Shown: one piece after another, positions 19,646 to 32,200 of the stretch
Layout: each line of letters opens with the position of its first letter
Position numbering within the stretch: the first letter of the stretch is position 1
Assembly: GCF_901709675.1 (NCBI RefSeq)
Contig: NC_051101.1
Location: forward strand, 10,498,501-10,562,500
Length of the DNA stretch: 64,000 nt
Reading direction: 5' to 3'
DNA from: Syngnathus acus
Taxonomy: Eukaryota > Chordata > Actinopteri > Syngnathiformes > Syngnathidae
Program-made: the position numbers and the translations under genes
The notes under the pieces: model-generated
What the model saw: only the letters and a program-made list of their open reading frames with translations
Told to the model about the DNA's origin: nothing
Databases searched by the model: none

Positions 19646-22051
19646 ATGAGGTGAGTTTTAACCCACATTTTGACATCATTTAATTCCACCGACATTTTTT
19701 TTTTTTTTTTTTAAATCGTTTAATTTCAACACCACGCGTTTGAGCGTGTCGTTTAACATTTGCACGGACTTGTAAACACTGACAGAGCTTGGCTCGAGAC
19801 CGTGGGTGTCCTGTTCCTACTCTGGACCGCTCACGTTCCAGTCCAAACTCGCCGATGCTCGTCCTTTTTCTGCCGAAAGTCACTTAATGTCAGCAGCCTC
19901 AACGGTGTGGATCCCGGAGCTCCTCTCTTTCTCACCCCTTACCTGGAGAAGGGTGCCATTGACGAAGGTAGATTGTGTCTATATCGTTTCGTCTAGCGAC
20001 AATGCGATATATATATATATATTGTTTGTTTGCTCCAGCCAGGAAATTAAGTGCAGTTGGGGAGCTGCCTGGCCAAAACGTGAAGAGTTATGCCGGCTAC
20101 CTGACTGTCAACAAGAAATACAACAGTAACCTCTTCTTCTGGTTCTTCCCCGCACTCCTGGTAAATTCCTTTCACTCCAAGCATTCTTACTTGAGCCATA
20201 AAAATCTTGCTACATAACAAACCACAAGATGGTGCTGAAGTTGTTTTGGGTGACTCTTCCAGCCATCCAGCCATGATGGAAAGGCCCCGATTCTGCTGTG
20301 GCTGCAAGGGGGCCCTGGAGGGACCTCTATGTTTGGCCTCTTTGTGGAACATGGACCTTATGTGGTTTCCAAAAACATGACAGGTAAGAAAAAGCATATA
20401 ACTTTGGCAAGTGTCTGTTCAATAACTTTTGTGCGATTGCAGTGAATCTGAGGGACTACGCCTGGACCTTGAAATATTCCGTTTTATACGTTGACAATCC
20501 AGTAGGTGGCATATTTGGATTTTTGCACTCGATAGAACATTTCAAATTGTTTTTTGTTTCAGGTCGGGACAGGTTTCAGCTTCACCGACGACGACCGCGG
20601 TTATGCACAGAATCAGGATGACGTTGGCAGAGATCTGTACAGGTGCAACATTTATTCCGTGACTGTCATTTTCTCACTTTGATTAATTTTTTTCCCCCCA
20701 TTCTGTCGCTTTCCAAGTGCTTTGATCCAGTTCTTCCAACTCTTTCCCGAGTATCAGTCCAATGACTTCTATGCAACCGGAGAGGTAAGTTTGGCTCTTG
20801 AAATCAGTTTCACCCAACAACAATAAAACCGTGTCTCTCTGCAGTCGTACGCGGGGAAATACGTTCCGGCCATCTCTTATTACATCCATAAAAACAACCC
20901 CACGGCCAAGGTCAAAATCAACTTCAAGGGCATGGCCATCGGTGACGGCCTGTGCGACCCCGAAGTGGTGCGTAGCTGCCGACGCGAGAGTCACAAGTCT
21001 TCCACGGGAATGTGACATACTCATATCTGTCAGATGCTGGGTGGCTACGGTGAGTTTTTGTACCAGACGGGCATGATCGACGAAGTTCAGAAAGACTACG
21101 TCAACAAACAGACCGACTTGGGTGTGGTGCTCATCCAGCAGCAGAAGTGGGTTGAGGCTTTCAAGGTACCTCGTGAAAGGAACTACTCAAATAAGGATAT
21201 TCAGATTTATGTTTGGAGTCCATGTTTTTTTTTAATCATTCCTTTGTCCTGTCAGGTTTTTGACAGCTTGCTGAATGGTGACTTGGCGCCGTATCCTTCC
21301 TTCTTCCAGAACGCAACAGGCTGCACCAACTATTTCAACTACATGTTATGTCAGGTACACGGAAATATTTGTCATCAAAACTAATGATTTTTAAATACAC
21401 AGGTGTCCCTAATGAAGCGTCCACTGCATTTCCATATTTGTGAATGTTTTACGTCAGGAACCCGAAGACCAGGAGTACTTTTCCACCTTCGTGACGCTCC
21501 CTCAGGTGCGGCGTGCCATCCACGTTGGCAAACTTGAATTCCACGACGGCTCGCAGGTGGAGAAGCACCTGATGCAGGATGTGATGAAGAGCATCAAGCC
21601 CTGGCTGGGCGTGCTCATGGACCACTACAAAGTCAGGACTCCAACAAAACTGATGAATGATTTGAAGAGTTGTGTATTTTGAGACCATCTGTCCTCTTCG
21701 CACGCAGGTTTTGATCTACAGCGGTCAGCTGGACGTGATCGTGGCGGCTCCTTTGACCGAACGGTTCCTGCCCACCGTCAACTGGACCGGCGCGGATGAC
21801 TATAAGACGGCGCCACGCTTTCATTGGAAGCTTCAGCCCGGCGATACGGAGGTGGCCGGTTACGTAAGACAAGTGGGGGAGTTCAACCAGGTGAGCTCAT
21901 GACCCGGGAGTGGATAAGTACTCAATTTAAAAAGAGACTTTTTATCACGCAGGTCATCATCAGAGGCGGCGGACATATTTTGCCTTACGACCAGCCGGCG
22001 AGGTCTTTTGACATGATTGACAGATTTCTATCAACGCGAGGCTGGGCATGA
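19646..22051 (+). CDS. cpvl: CPVL copy 3, complete serine carboxypeptidase-like gene, 481 aa
   Basis: The only fully open copy. Exons: 19646-19650, 19786-19967, 20039-20160, 20263-20383, 20443-20501, 20563-20642, 20718-20784, 20845-20967, 21034-21165, 21256-21354, 21458-21631, 21708-21890 and 21953-22051. They sum to 1,446 nt (481 residues plus stop), close to human CPVL (476 aa). Residues 1 to about 24 look like a signal peptide. The oxyanion-region motif WLQGGPGGTSMFG is in exon 4. The predicted triad is Ser213 (GESYAG), Asp397 (SGQLD) and His457 (GGGH). N-glycosylation sequons include NVS and NAT. S10 peptidases remove C-terminal residues, but the physiological substrate of CPVL is not known to me. 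Introns 6-11 differ from copies 1 and 2 more than the exons do, so this terminal unit is the most divergent. Confidence 0.97.
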
Positions 22052-22570
22052 AGAATTCACACAATCACCCGCTTTGATGAGCGTATGTAAATCAGGTTCA
22101 TTTTATTGTTGCTGTAATTACTGGATTTGAACACGGCATTCTTTTTTATGTCATTATCGGGCATCAATGACAATGACTTTTGATCTGTATGGCTGCAAAG
22201 TTTGTTTTCTGAATGTTTTTTTTTTAAGCATTGCACTCTTATGGATTATTTTCAATGACAGGGCTCAAAATGCCTTTTAACTATGATCATTTTTGTTTTC
22301 AAATCGTTGCTGCTCACTAATAGTGATTATCCAAAATGAAATTGTACAACACTCATATCAGCCTGCCTTTGGGGTTAATAATGCGGTTTTAATATGGCAC
22401 CATAACAGTATTGAATGTTATTTCCTTCTCAAAACAAAATTTGCTTTTAACTTGATTTGCCTTAAAATAAAAGGCTATTTTAAATAAACACGTGTCATAG
22501 AATAAAGTAATACATACAAACATCTGTTTCGAGGATTGTATTGACGTGCAAAGTGTAGTAACAACAATGC

Positions 22571-22584
22571 CCACCAGGGGGCAG
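22571..22584 (+). promoter_or_regulatory. CTCF-like motif, unit B, forward
   Basis: The same core downstream of CPVL copy 3. The base right after it differs (C instead of T) without touching the core. Confidence 0.5.
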
Positions 22585-22733
22585 CGTGCGCACATGTTCA
22601 CAAAATGATTCACTCCGCTTCTAGTACTAATCATGACAATCATGATCTTGAAAGTAATACTAATTCTGGTATTTGTAATTTATGCCTGTGCACAATGAAA
22701 ATGAAACTCATAAATTTAATCAGTGGTTTAAAG

Positions 22734-23653
22734 AAGTGGTCCCCAACCTTTTTTGCTCCACGGACCGGTTACGTGTCAGAAATATTTTCGCGGACCGGCC
22801 TTTACATAAATAATACATTTATAATAAATATATGAACACGATGGAATAAAATGATACGACTGGCATAAAAACAAATATAAACAACATAAAAATAAAACTC
22901 ACCATTACGTTGAATCAGTGGGAGCACTCAGCTTGTTTCTCAGAATCGAGCTGGTCCAATCTAGGCGTAATCGGAGACAATGCCCTTCTTGTTCACGTCT
23001 TTTTCTTTCAAACAATTCCGAAGGTTTGTCTTTTAATGCAGGATGCTTGGTCGCCATGTGCCGAAGCAGTTTGGAACGCTTCATTGCCTCGTTAGCTAGC
23101 CTGTCACCACTCGGCGCATCACTTGTGGCGATAAATCCATATTAATATATGGATTCCAGAAATTAAATGCATCTTTCCTTTTCTTAGAAGTCGTAGCTTC
23201 TTCATCTTCCGTCTCCTCAGTGGGTTGTTTTCCCTTTCCGAAGAAGCTTTCCAAACATCTCTGTTTCTTGCTAATTTTTTTGCTAGCTTCGCGGGCTCGA
23301 CAGGTGTGGCATGTCACGTGACCGGAACGAGCGTCTTGACCGAATTAACCTGTGTCAAGAGACACAGATGCGCCGACGGAAGTAATTGAGAGAGAATCGC
23401 CAAATGTTTTATATTTTTCAAAATAAATTCTTACTCATTTTTGCTAGCTTTGCGGACTCGAATGGGGGAAACATGTCACGTGACCGGGACGAGCGTCTTG
23501 ACCTGAATTAATTGATTGTCGATAAAAAAAAGAAAAGAAATATATATATATATATATATATATTTATTTATTTTTTCTGTGCGGCATGGTGGCCCGGTAC
23601 CAATTGATCCACGGACCGGTACTGGTCCGCGCCCCGGGGGTTGGGGACCTCTG
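22734..23653 (-). mobile_element. non-autonomous hAT element, copy 3
   Basis: Same insertion and target duplication (22726-22733, 23654-23661). It has one instead of two 40-bp internal repeats, and a longer open stretch on the reverse strand (23096-23317) beginning MTCHTCRAREASKKISKKQ, a decayed hAT transposase N-terminus. Confidence 0.85.
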
Positions 23654-24246
23654 GTTTAAAGCACATAATTGCAAATCATTGAACTGTTCAGACTCTATGA
23701 ATAAGCAGTTGTGTCGCAAAGATCGACTGAGCTCATTTTGTTTTGCACTTCCCCAGTGATGAAATCAATTGAAGCGAGTCGTTTAGCTGCCTGTTGCTGA
23801 GCAAGTGCTTTATTTTCAGAATGTAACTGCAGCGATAATGTTGAACATCTGTACAAAACAAGCCGACGTGGGGACAGAAAATGTACAAAGTTATGCAAGC
23901 AAGGGTCAGTTTATGATGTATAAACAACCTATGTAAGCGCTGAAATGAGCCTCGACGTATGACAAAAGGCAACAAGTGCTGTATGCAAACATTATTTACA
24001 CACATGTGGCATACATGTATTCCCTTCAAAAAGAAAGGTAGTTGCATTACATGTACATGATTATAGAAATTCATAGTCTTATGTACAATATTTATAGTTT
24101 ACAATTATACAAGTATTAACGCATAAGAATTATTCTTGTACGCATATTTTTTTTTTCTGCATATAAAGCAACACTTTTTTTCCTGAACTTCATCAGAGTG
24201 CAGGGGTGGGCAACCTACATCCCGTGGGCCACATATGGCCCGTGAG

Positions 24247-24535
24247 CAGAGGCGTAGCCAAGCCGGGGCGAGCCGGGGCGGCGCCCCGGTTAGGACTCCC
24301 TGCGCCCCGGTTGAAAAAAATCGAGCTTTTTCGATTCTTCATTTTCATGACGTTTTTTTCTTTCGGTCTTGCGCGAATGTGCTTGCGCTATTCTATGTGC
24401 GCGATGTTATCCATTCACCGTTTGCCTCCCGGACCCGGATGTTGTTTTAGCGATCAGCGAACGGCGTGGGTGATGTTCGATTTTTTTTCCTGTGGGCGTG
24501 CGCCCCTACTGGAAAAATTCCTGGCTACGCCTCTG
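24247..24535. mobile_element. hAT-type MITE, 289 bp, intact ends and target duplication
   Basis: Ends CAGAGGCGTAGCCA and TGGCTACGCCTCTG are perfect inverted repeats. They are flanked by the 8-bp duplication CCCGTGAG at 24239-24246 and 24536-24543. It is inserted inside an older repeat that begins CAGGGGTGGGCAACC near 24201. Confidence 0.9.
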
Positions 24536-24699
24536 CCCGTGAGAACATTTCATACAACCCGCCATGCAAGTCCAAATTAAAATCTGCCATGGTATTCCAA
24601 AAAAAAAGACTAACAAATGCTGATAATATATCAAAATGAACTTGTAAGATTTTCTTTTAGTATTGCCCTGAGGACTAAAACTAGAAAGGTTCCACACCC

Positions 24700-24752
24700 A
24701 TAGTGACATCTTGTAACCCGGACCACGGCCCAGTTTGAGAACCACTGGTGTA
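24700..24752. mobile_element. hAT end fragment
   Basis: ACGGCCCAGTTTGAGAACCACTG is the typical right end of Charlie-like hAT elements (inverted CAGTGGTTCTCAAACT). No partner end was found. Confidence 0.5.
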
Positions 24753-26122
24753 ATCATCAAGACGTGGGAATTCAAAATTGAAATCAAGCCCTTTTCTCAG
24801 GAGGAACTTCCCTCCTGCATTTAAATGCTACTGCACAAAGTTAAGACGTGAGGCGAGCGGAATTTTGCTTTACGAGTACATTTTCTTCAACTGAGACCCA
24901 AAGACGTTTCTCAAAAAGAGGGGGGGGGGGTGTCAGTGAGCATGACCCCGTTTAATATGGCTATTCTTACCCTCAAAGTGCATAGACAGCTCTGCTTCAC
25001 CTTTTACTGTACAACACAGTGCTTTAGGGCGCTCGCCTCGACATTCCTGGTCACAAAGTGGAAGAAACGTTCCCGTTTCCTCGGTATGTCGCCGTTGAGT
25101 TAAAAAGAGAGAAGAAAAAAAAAGGCCTGAGAAAGATTAATGAAGAAGAAATCTAAGACAAAAGCCAATAAGAGGCAAAACTATCGATAACCTGAAATAG
25201 ATATGAGTGAAGAAGAAAATAAAATAACCAAGGCACATTGGGAAATCACTGCCATAAATTGCTCCTCTTTAGGAAAAAAGAAAAAAATCAGTTATGGATT
25301 ACAGAGATGCTCTCTGACGAGGACATGCGTTTTACTATCCTTTTGCGGATTTGATCCGACCTTCCATGCAAGTCTAAAAACGAATAAAACCTCAGAGGAG
25401 TTATCAAAATTCAAAAATAAAAAGTGCATTTGTTTGATCGTCGTATCATAAACTTATCATGGGCCTCGGCGGACATTTCTATCGGAAAAGGCTTCCCCGC
25501 CCTTAAGTTAAAGCTTCGGGTGGTCCTGGAGGAGATTGTTGTGATTTTAAAGCTGCCTCGCCGCTCTCATCATTTTACATCATCCACATCGCTTGTCCCT
25601 CGAGCGCTATGCTACGACAATAACGACGAAGTTCATACAAATCTTTAAGACTGGCAGTAATGAGGTTAACAGTCGTAAGGTTGTGAAGCTACAGCCCGTA
25701 ATGCTTTATGTGTTTTTAGGAGAATTTAGTAGCTTTTTTTTGTACGAAAAAAATGAATAGAAAATAAAATAAGAGATGAAAGCCTCCAGTCTTTTCCCTC
25801 TTGTTCCCTACATGAATGCTTTGGTCCATTTTGTACCGGAAGAAAAAAAAAAAAATCCATAGCATTGTTGCTGACATATTAAAAGCAAATGTTAAAAAAA
25901 AAAAATAGGCAACATACCATCAAACATACACATTATAGGGTTTATAAAAATACATAGCATGGCTACTGTAAAAAGAAGAGCCTTGGAGGCTTTTTGAGGT
26001 TTTTCTTGATGGGGGGGGGCAATGTGTGCAGCTGGAGAGCCTCAGAAAGCAGAGGTGGGTTGGGCTGAAGGGAGGTATGGGGGTGGGGGTGACCACCGGG
26101 GCTGGACAGTCTTTCTGCTCCC
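24753..26122. other. interval between the array and CREB5, presumably CREB5 3' UTR/downstream
   Basis: No coding segment recognised. The part next to 26122 is probably the CREB5 3' UTR, but I cannot place its poly(A) site. Poly-A and poly-G runs occur. Confidence 0.4.
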
Positions 26123-26277
26123 CTAGCGGATGGGGTTAATGTCTGTCCGGCTGTTGGCTTGTCCGTGCATAACGCCGCCCCCTACAGTTGTGGTGGAGGT
26201 GGTGATGGTGTTGTGCTGAATGACCTGCTGCTGCGTGCAAGCTGGAGATGGACTTCCGGCCGGACTGCTCTCTGGAC
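26123..26277 (-). CDS. creb5: CREB5 last coding exon
   Basis: [20 protein letters not shown], a short Thr/Gly/Val-rich stretch and SRTDINPIR, then TAG. It is shorter than the human C-terminus in the variable part. Confidence 0.95.
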
Positions 26278-29200
26278 CTGAGGACACATCACCAGGGATG
26301 GTAAATTGGGGCCCGGATGATTAATTAGCCGGAGCAAGTTAATTGGCTGATAATAGCTCTTTGAAAATCAGCAAAACCCATCCCAAAAATTTTTTTTTCC
26401 AATTTTGTAAGTGCAAAAAATAAAAATTAAATTAAATTCAAATAAAATTAAATGAATAAATTGACCAATAATAATTGGCCGATTTTTTTTTTTTTTTTTT
26501 TTTTTTTAAGACATTACAACATCAGAAAATGCTAATGACATTGAATACAGTCTAAAAACCAGATAAAATCACTCCAAATGCCTCACAATGAACAGATAAC
26601 ACCAAACTCCAAAATGGAATCACTTAGCTTTGTACACACGCCAGCTGACATTAAACGTGTGGACGTGTGTGCACAACTTAAGCCTCATTGATGAACGTCT
26701 CGCCCAGTCTGGGAGGAGGCGCTCTCCTTTACAAAAGAAACATTCAGCCAGGACGGATATGAGCCTGACTTTCCTCGCTGGGAAGCACACAAGGGAGGCT
26801 TCGCTATCCTAATTATGTCTCGTATCCCTATCAAAGGGGAGGGGCTCTGACGTCACGCTGGGAAACAAAATGGAGCTCATCATGTAGTTGTCAAAAATGG
26901 CATTTCTTCATTTGTTGTTGACAAAATGAAATCTCTCCATGGCAGCGCTATGAACACTGAAGGACTAAAGTATGTGTTTGGTGTGAGTTTGTGTGTGTGT
27001 GTTTGGGTGACTCACTGAGGTAACCTTGGGACTCTTTTTGCATAGTGGTGATGGGACAGTCCTTGTGTGTGAGGAGGAGCTGCTTGAGCTGGGTCACCTC
27101 GTTCTTTAGCATGGTCACTTCATTCTGTAATTAAAAATAATAAAATGAATCATGAAAAAAGTCAATTGAAAGACTGTGCAAGGTTTGTAATATTTAGATA
27201 CCGTATTTTCCGCACTATAAGGTGCACCTAAAAACCTCCAATTTTCTCAAAAGCCGACAGTGCGCCTTATAATCAGGTGCGCCTTATATATGGACCAATA
27301 TTGAGCCACTACAGCAGGCGTGTCCAAAGTCCGGCCCGTGGGCCAAATGTATATATCTTATATATGGACAAAGTTTTAAAATGGGCCATTCATTGAAGGT
27401 GCGCCTTATAATCCGGTGCGTCTTATATATGGACAAAGTTTTAAAGTGGGCCATTCATTGAAAGTGCGCCTTATAATCCGGTGCGCCTTATAGTGCGGAA
27501 AATACGGTAATCCATCTTTCTATTGGTTGATTTTTCTACCTGAAGCTGCATGTTGGTCTGCGTGAGTTCTTCGGCTTTCTTCTCTAACGACATGACCCAG
27601 ACTTTCCTCTTTTGTCTACATCGCGTCGCCGCCGCTCGATTCCGTTCCAGAAACTTCCGCCGACGTTCATCCGGATCTTCGTCCACTACGCGCCTGCGCC
27701 GGCCGCCGCTGGGGGGCGGGGAATGAAGCGTCTGCGTCGGCTGCATATGTTGGGTAGCGGGAGACATCTGAAACATGGAAAAGGGGCAGGTAGGGGAGGG
27801 GGGGGAGAGGGTTAATCATAACCCAGCTCTCTAATGAGACAGTTTACGTCTGCCAACTTGCAACCACAGACGCAATCTTTGTGACACAGCTGGAAAACAT
27901 CCAGACACCTGACTGCCCCAGCCACCCTGCTGCTCTCCAAAAACACAAACAAGCGTCCATACATTACCCCCAAAGCTATTTCAAGTGTGCCAAGTGGCCA
28001 CAAAACAACATCTGCTTCAACAAGTGAGTGACTGGGCTAATTCTTCGAACTGCTAGTTAAAGAGGTGTCAGGCACTTTTCCACCACCCACTTCTACTCAC
28101 ACTAACGCCGGCAGACACAAGTGTTGGTGGACGGACGGATCTTGACATAAACCTGGCAAGGTCAACCGTTTGCAGTTTGGACCATTAGCATTTTTATGAG
28201 AAGCACGGAAAAACACAAATCGCTTTAATGCATGCCGAGCGGACATCAAAAGTGTTCTTTTAATGCATTAATGGCGCATTCGGAGAGTACAGACTCGGAT
28301 CATTTGATGCAGGAATGGTCCATCATGGCAAAAGGGCATCAGACAATGCAAGGACAAAGTGACCGGAATCAAATTATTATAAATGTTGTGAGCCGCACTT
28401 GCATACTACAAGCTAATGTCCTTCCCGGAAGGTGTTAGCCAAGGGTGTCAAACTCATTTCAACAAGTCAACAATTTTCTAATTTATTTTGTAATTGGGAT
28501 CATATTTTTTTTGCAATATCTCACTGTTATTAAAAGGAAAGACAATTTTGATTTTTGGTATTTTAACAAGAAATATTGAGTTGACATTATTTTGCTTTTG
28601 CGGGCCACATAAAATGATGTGGCGGGCCGGATCTGGCCCCTGGGCCTTGAGTTTGACACCTCAGAGTTTGATTCCCTCTTTGCATTTGTGTAAACGGAGG
28701 TGGAGCAACATTTCCACAAAACAAATTTACAATCATTCAAATTCATTTCCTGACCTTTTGAGCTGTACTAAAAGGATAACAATAAGACAAGAAGCTCTAT
28801 GACACTAAGGCGGTAACAATTTCGCAATGCAAAACAGTAGGGTGAAAAAATTATTTGCCTTCAGGGATGAAAGAAAAACAGCTGTAAACACTAATTAAAA
28901 TAAACTAAAATAAAAAATCGACAGGAAAGAAAAATGAACTAAAATGAAAAACCCTGATACAGAGCAGACAGGAATAAGTGGTCAATACTACTCCAGTGCA
29001 GTAGGTGGCAGTGTGCAATGGAAAGTAGCTGCCAAGTACCCAAGTGAAGTGATTGAGAATGTCTTACCTGTGAAGCGGAGTGCATCTGAGGATGTGGCGA
29101 AGTCTGGTGCGGGTGCCCGGGATGAAGGTGGGCATTGTGGGAGTTGTGATGGGGGTTGTGCCCCTGCGGGTGATGGTGGCCACCCTGACCGTGGCCCTGG

Positions 29201-32200
29201 CCGTGGCCCTGGTTGTGACCCTGGCTGTGGTGGTGATGGCCGTGGTGCTGCTGGTACGCGTGGGGAGGTGCTTGGAGGTGCTGGTGAGGGTGCGAGTGAG
29301 AGTGCGAGTGCATGTGATGGTGGTTGACTTGCTCCTGCCGCGACGACATCATCTCCATCATGTGACCCATGGAGTTCATGTTTCCGTTGGCGATGGCGCC
29401 GGGATGGTGTGAAAGTGCAGCTTTCAGCCTCTGAGTGCATAGAAGGAGCACAAAGCGTTCGATCAACAATTAATCCATCAATTGTCTTTACGAAATTGAT
29501 TCTGAATTAATCAATTGATGCAAAATCGGAGTGCAGTACTTGATTAACACCAAAAGGGGCACTGTTGAGTCACTTTTTGCAAAATACTAAGTGTGTGGCT
29601 ACTTTCTAAATTGAAGACAATTTTCTTGATCTGTTTTTTTTTTTAATGTGCGGTTTAGGGCCTAGTGGAAATCAGGTTGCCCCAGGCAATTGTCTGTGTT
29701 TGCCGAATGCTAAGTACTGTGCGCCCGTGCTTACTTTTGGAAGGTAAATAGAATTAGCAGACAGGCTAGTCAAGTTATGCAAGCGGAACATGTCTACTTG
29801 ATATTTCTATCACACTTTACTATTTTTTTCACCTCAATTTAATTTGAAAATAATAAAAAAATAAATAGATATCCAAATAATTGATTGATAATCCTCCCCG
29901 ATCGTTTAGTAGATTTAGTCTTGGGAATATTTTCCAAAAGTAAATCATTAAAAGCTTATAGAAACTGATATGTTTTATCATAGTGATTACTAACAGTTAT
30001 GATAGCTACATGCACCGGCTAGATAAGATGATGAATAGCTCCATAAATCTATATGTCTAGGGAACAAATCAAAGCACTTAGTCTGTCCTCTGTCTCCCCT
30101 TCAGTCCTGTCATTCTCCCTCTTTACATTCCCCGATTGCCCATTCCACATCTTGCCTCTTCATATTCCTAATAACCTCCTTCTGTGGGGGTGTGTGTGTG
30201 CGTTTATGAGATGAGCTCTCTGGCAAGGTGCAAGTCTCACACTGTTGACCCAGCAGGAGGTTTGTTGCCTTAAGCGTGTGGTCTACTTAGCCCTGACAGA
30301 CGTGGCGGTTCTTCTCGCTACAAATTCGAGGTGCTCTTAAGTTGTTTGTGTTTACCCGTTTTCCTCAAGAGACTGTTTTTCCGGGCACGGCATGAAGACC
30401 AGATAATTCATAAACACGCAAGCGGCCAGTGTGCCACAAGGGTTGAAATGTTACAGACCAAGCCAGACAAAATGTCTGCCTGATGTTCACGGGTCCGAGC
30501 TGTTTAGTTTAACGTGATGCATAAATGCATTTGGATTCTGTTTGATTTTTTTTTTTTTTAAATAATGAAAGACTTGGATGTGAGGCGACTACCATGAATG
30601 GTGCACTTTTCATTTGTGAACTCCCTTCCCCCTTCCTCCCAGCTGCTGTCAGTAAGTCCGTGGAGCGTCCAGGGCTCCATATCTTTTAACAACCTCTACA
30701 TTCATGATTCCCACAGGGAACGTCATCCAGCTGGTCTGGATCACAATACTTAGACGCGACCGGAGCGCACCATCAGCTCGCCCTCTCCTCTCTCACACCA
30801 GCTGAAAAGCTTTTTACCAGACAAGAAAAAAAAAAAGGCCACTATTACATTCTTTTCTGACCTTGATTTCAAACTATTCTCAGAATCCCCAAATTATGCA
30901 TGGTAGTATCTATTTGAGAGAAAGCAGGATTGTGAAATGATGACCTTGTCAAGCCTGTTTTGGCTGAGTATACTTTCAGTTTGTCATACGAGAGATGCCT
31001 GACATAGCGGCAAAGACCTCGTGGGTTGTTTTTTTTTCACGATTCCGATCGCATCGATTTAAAAATTCGGCTCCTGGTAGCTCGTTCACGTCAGTAGTTC
31101 AACTCTCTGTTGAGACCATTGAGGTTCAAATAGCATAAAGGCCACGCTAACACACAGCATGCAGCCTTAGGCCTGCAGCTGTTAAAAAAAAAAAAGTTGC
31201 TTTTACAATACAATTAAATCCATAAATTATTCCTTGCAGGAAAATGCAGGAAAGCCAATTTTCACATGATCTAAACTTAAAATATTTCGCTGAATTAGCC
31301 AACTTAAAAATTCACTCAACTTTTTTTTTTTAAATACATTCTAAGAAGACACAACTACAAAGCGATTGATCATGCAACTAAAACAGAAAATGGATCATAT
31401 CAAGCTTACGGACATCCATCACGTTCAGCGGTGTCGACGGGGACATGGTCCGCCTATCACGGGATGAATTCTGAGGATGACAGTCGTCACAAAACACATT
31501 CCCTTCAACCTTCAACTTGTCACTCAGCGCCAGGGAGGTGAGTCCCGCCCCTCTTGTGTACGAGGAAACCAATCAGACACAAGTGCAAGTCTCCGAGTCA
31601 CGTTGGGTTATCACTAGAAATAACACACAAAATGGCTATCAGGCCAATGGGACAGCATGATAGCAGGATGTAGCCGGTATGAGAAGGTGGAGGGGAGATT
31701 AGATGTCTCCTTCTAACACATACGCCATCAAACCAAAAACAGTGGGAGCACTTTTATCGGTGTCTTTGATTGAAGTCCGGCTGGCAGTTTTGTAGATGAG
31801 TTTGCAAACAGACCATTTTTAAAAAAAAAACATTTTTAATAAAAAGTGGATATTTATAATTAATTTGACAATAATTTGATATTTTGCCACTCGACTGAAA
31901 ATGACCACATTTGTTGGGGCTCAGGTAACAACCAATCACAGCTAAGCTTGCAAATGTCACATGACCAAACACTGAAAACATTTATTTGACCACTTTGCAG
32001 TACATTTTCCTGATATTATTATTTTTTAACTTTACAAAAGAGAGAAAAATCATTTATTTGACCATTTTACAGTATTACTTTATTATTTATTATTTTTTAT
32101 TATATTATATTATTATTTTTATTATTATTTTTTAACTTTACAAAAGAGAGAAAAATCCGCATATTTTTTTAGCAATTTTTTTATTACTGGTGGCAGTTGT

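Larger units (their letters stand above)
14094..23989. repeat. tandem unit B (9,896 bp), last of the array
   Basis: Second full period with Ig-like gene copy B and CPVL copy 3. Its left two-thirds are nearly identical to unit A. Part of the CPVL introns and the hAT remnant are more diverged: a 40-bp internal repeat is missing, the poly-C run is short, and the AT microsatellite differs. Unique sequence begins at 23990. Confidence 0.95.

Noticed and set aside
29080-29412. Forward frames (110-127 codons, Val/Gly-rich) across the CREB5 His-rich exon
   Set aside because: Antisense of a repetitive coding exon; no independent support.
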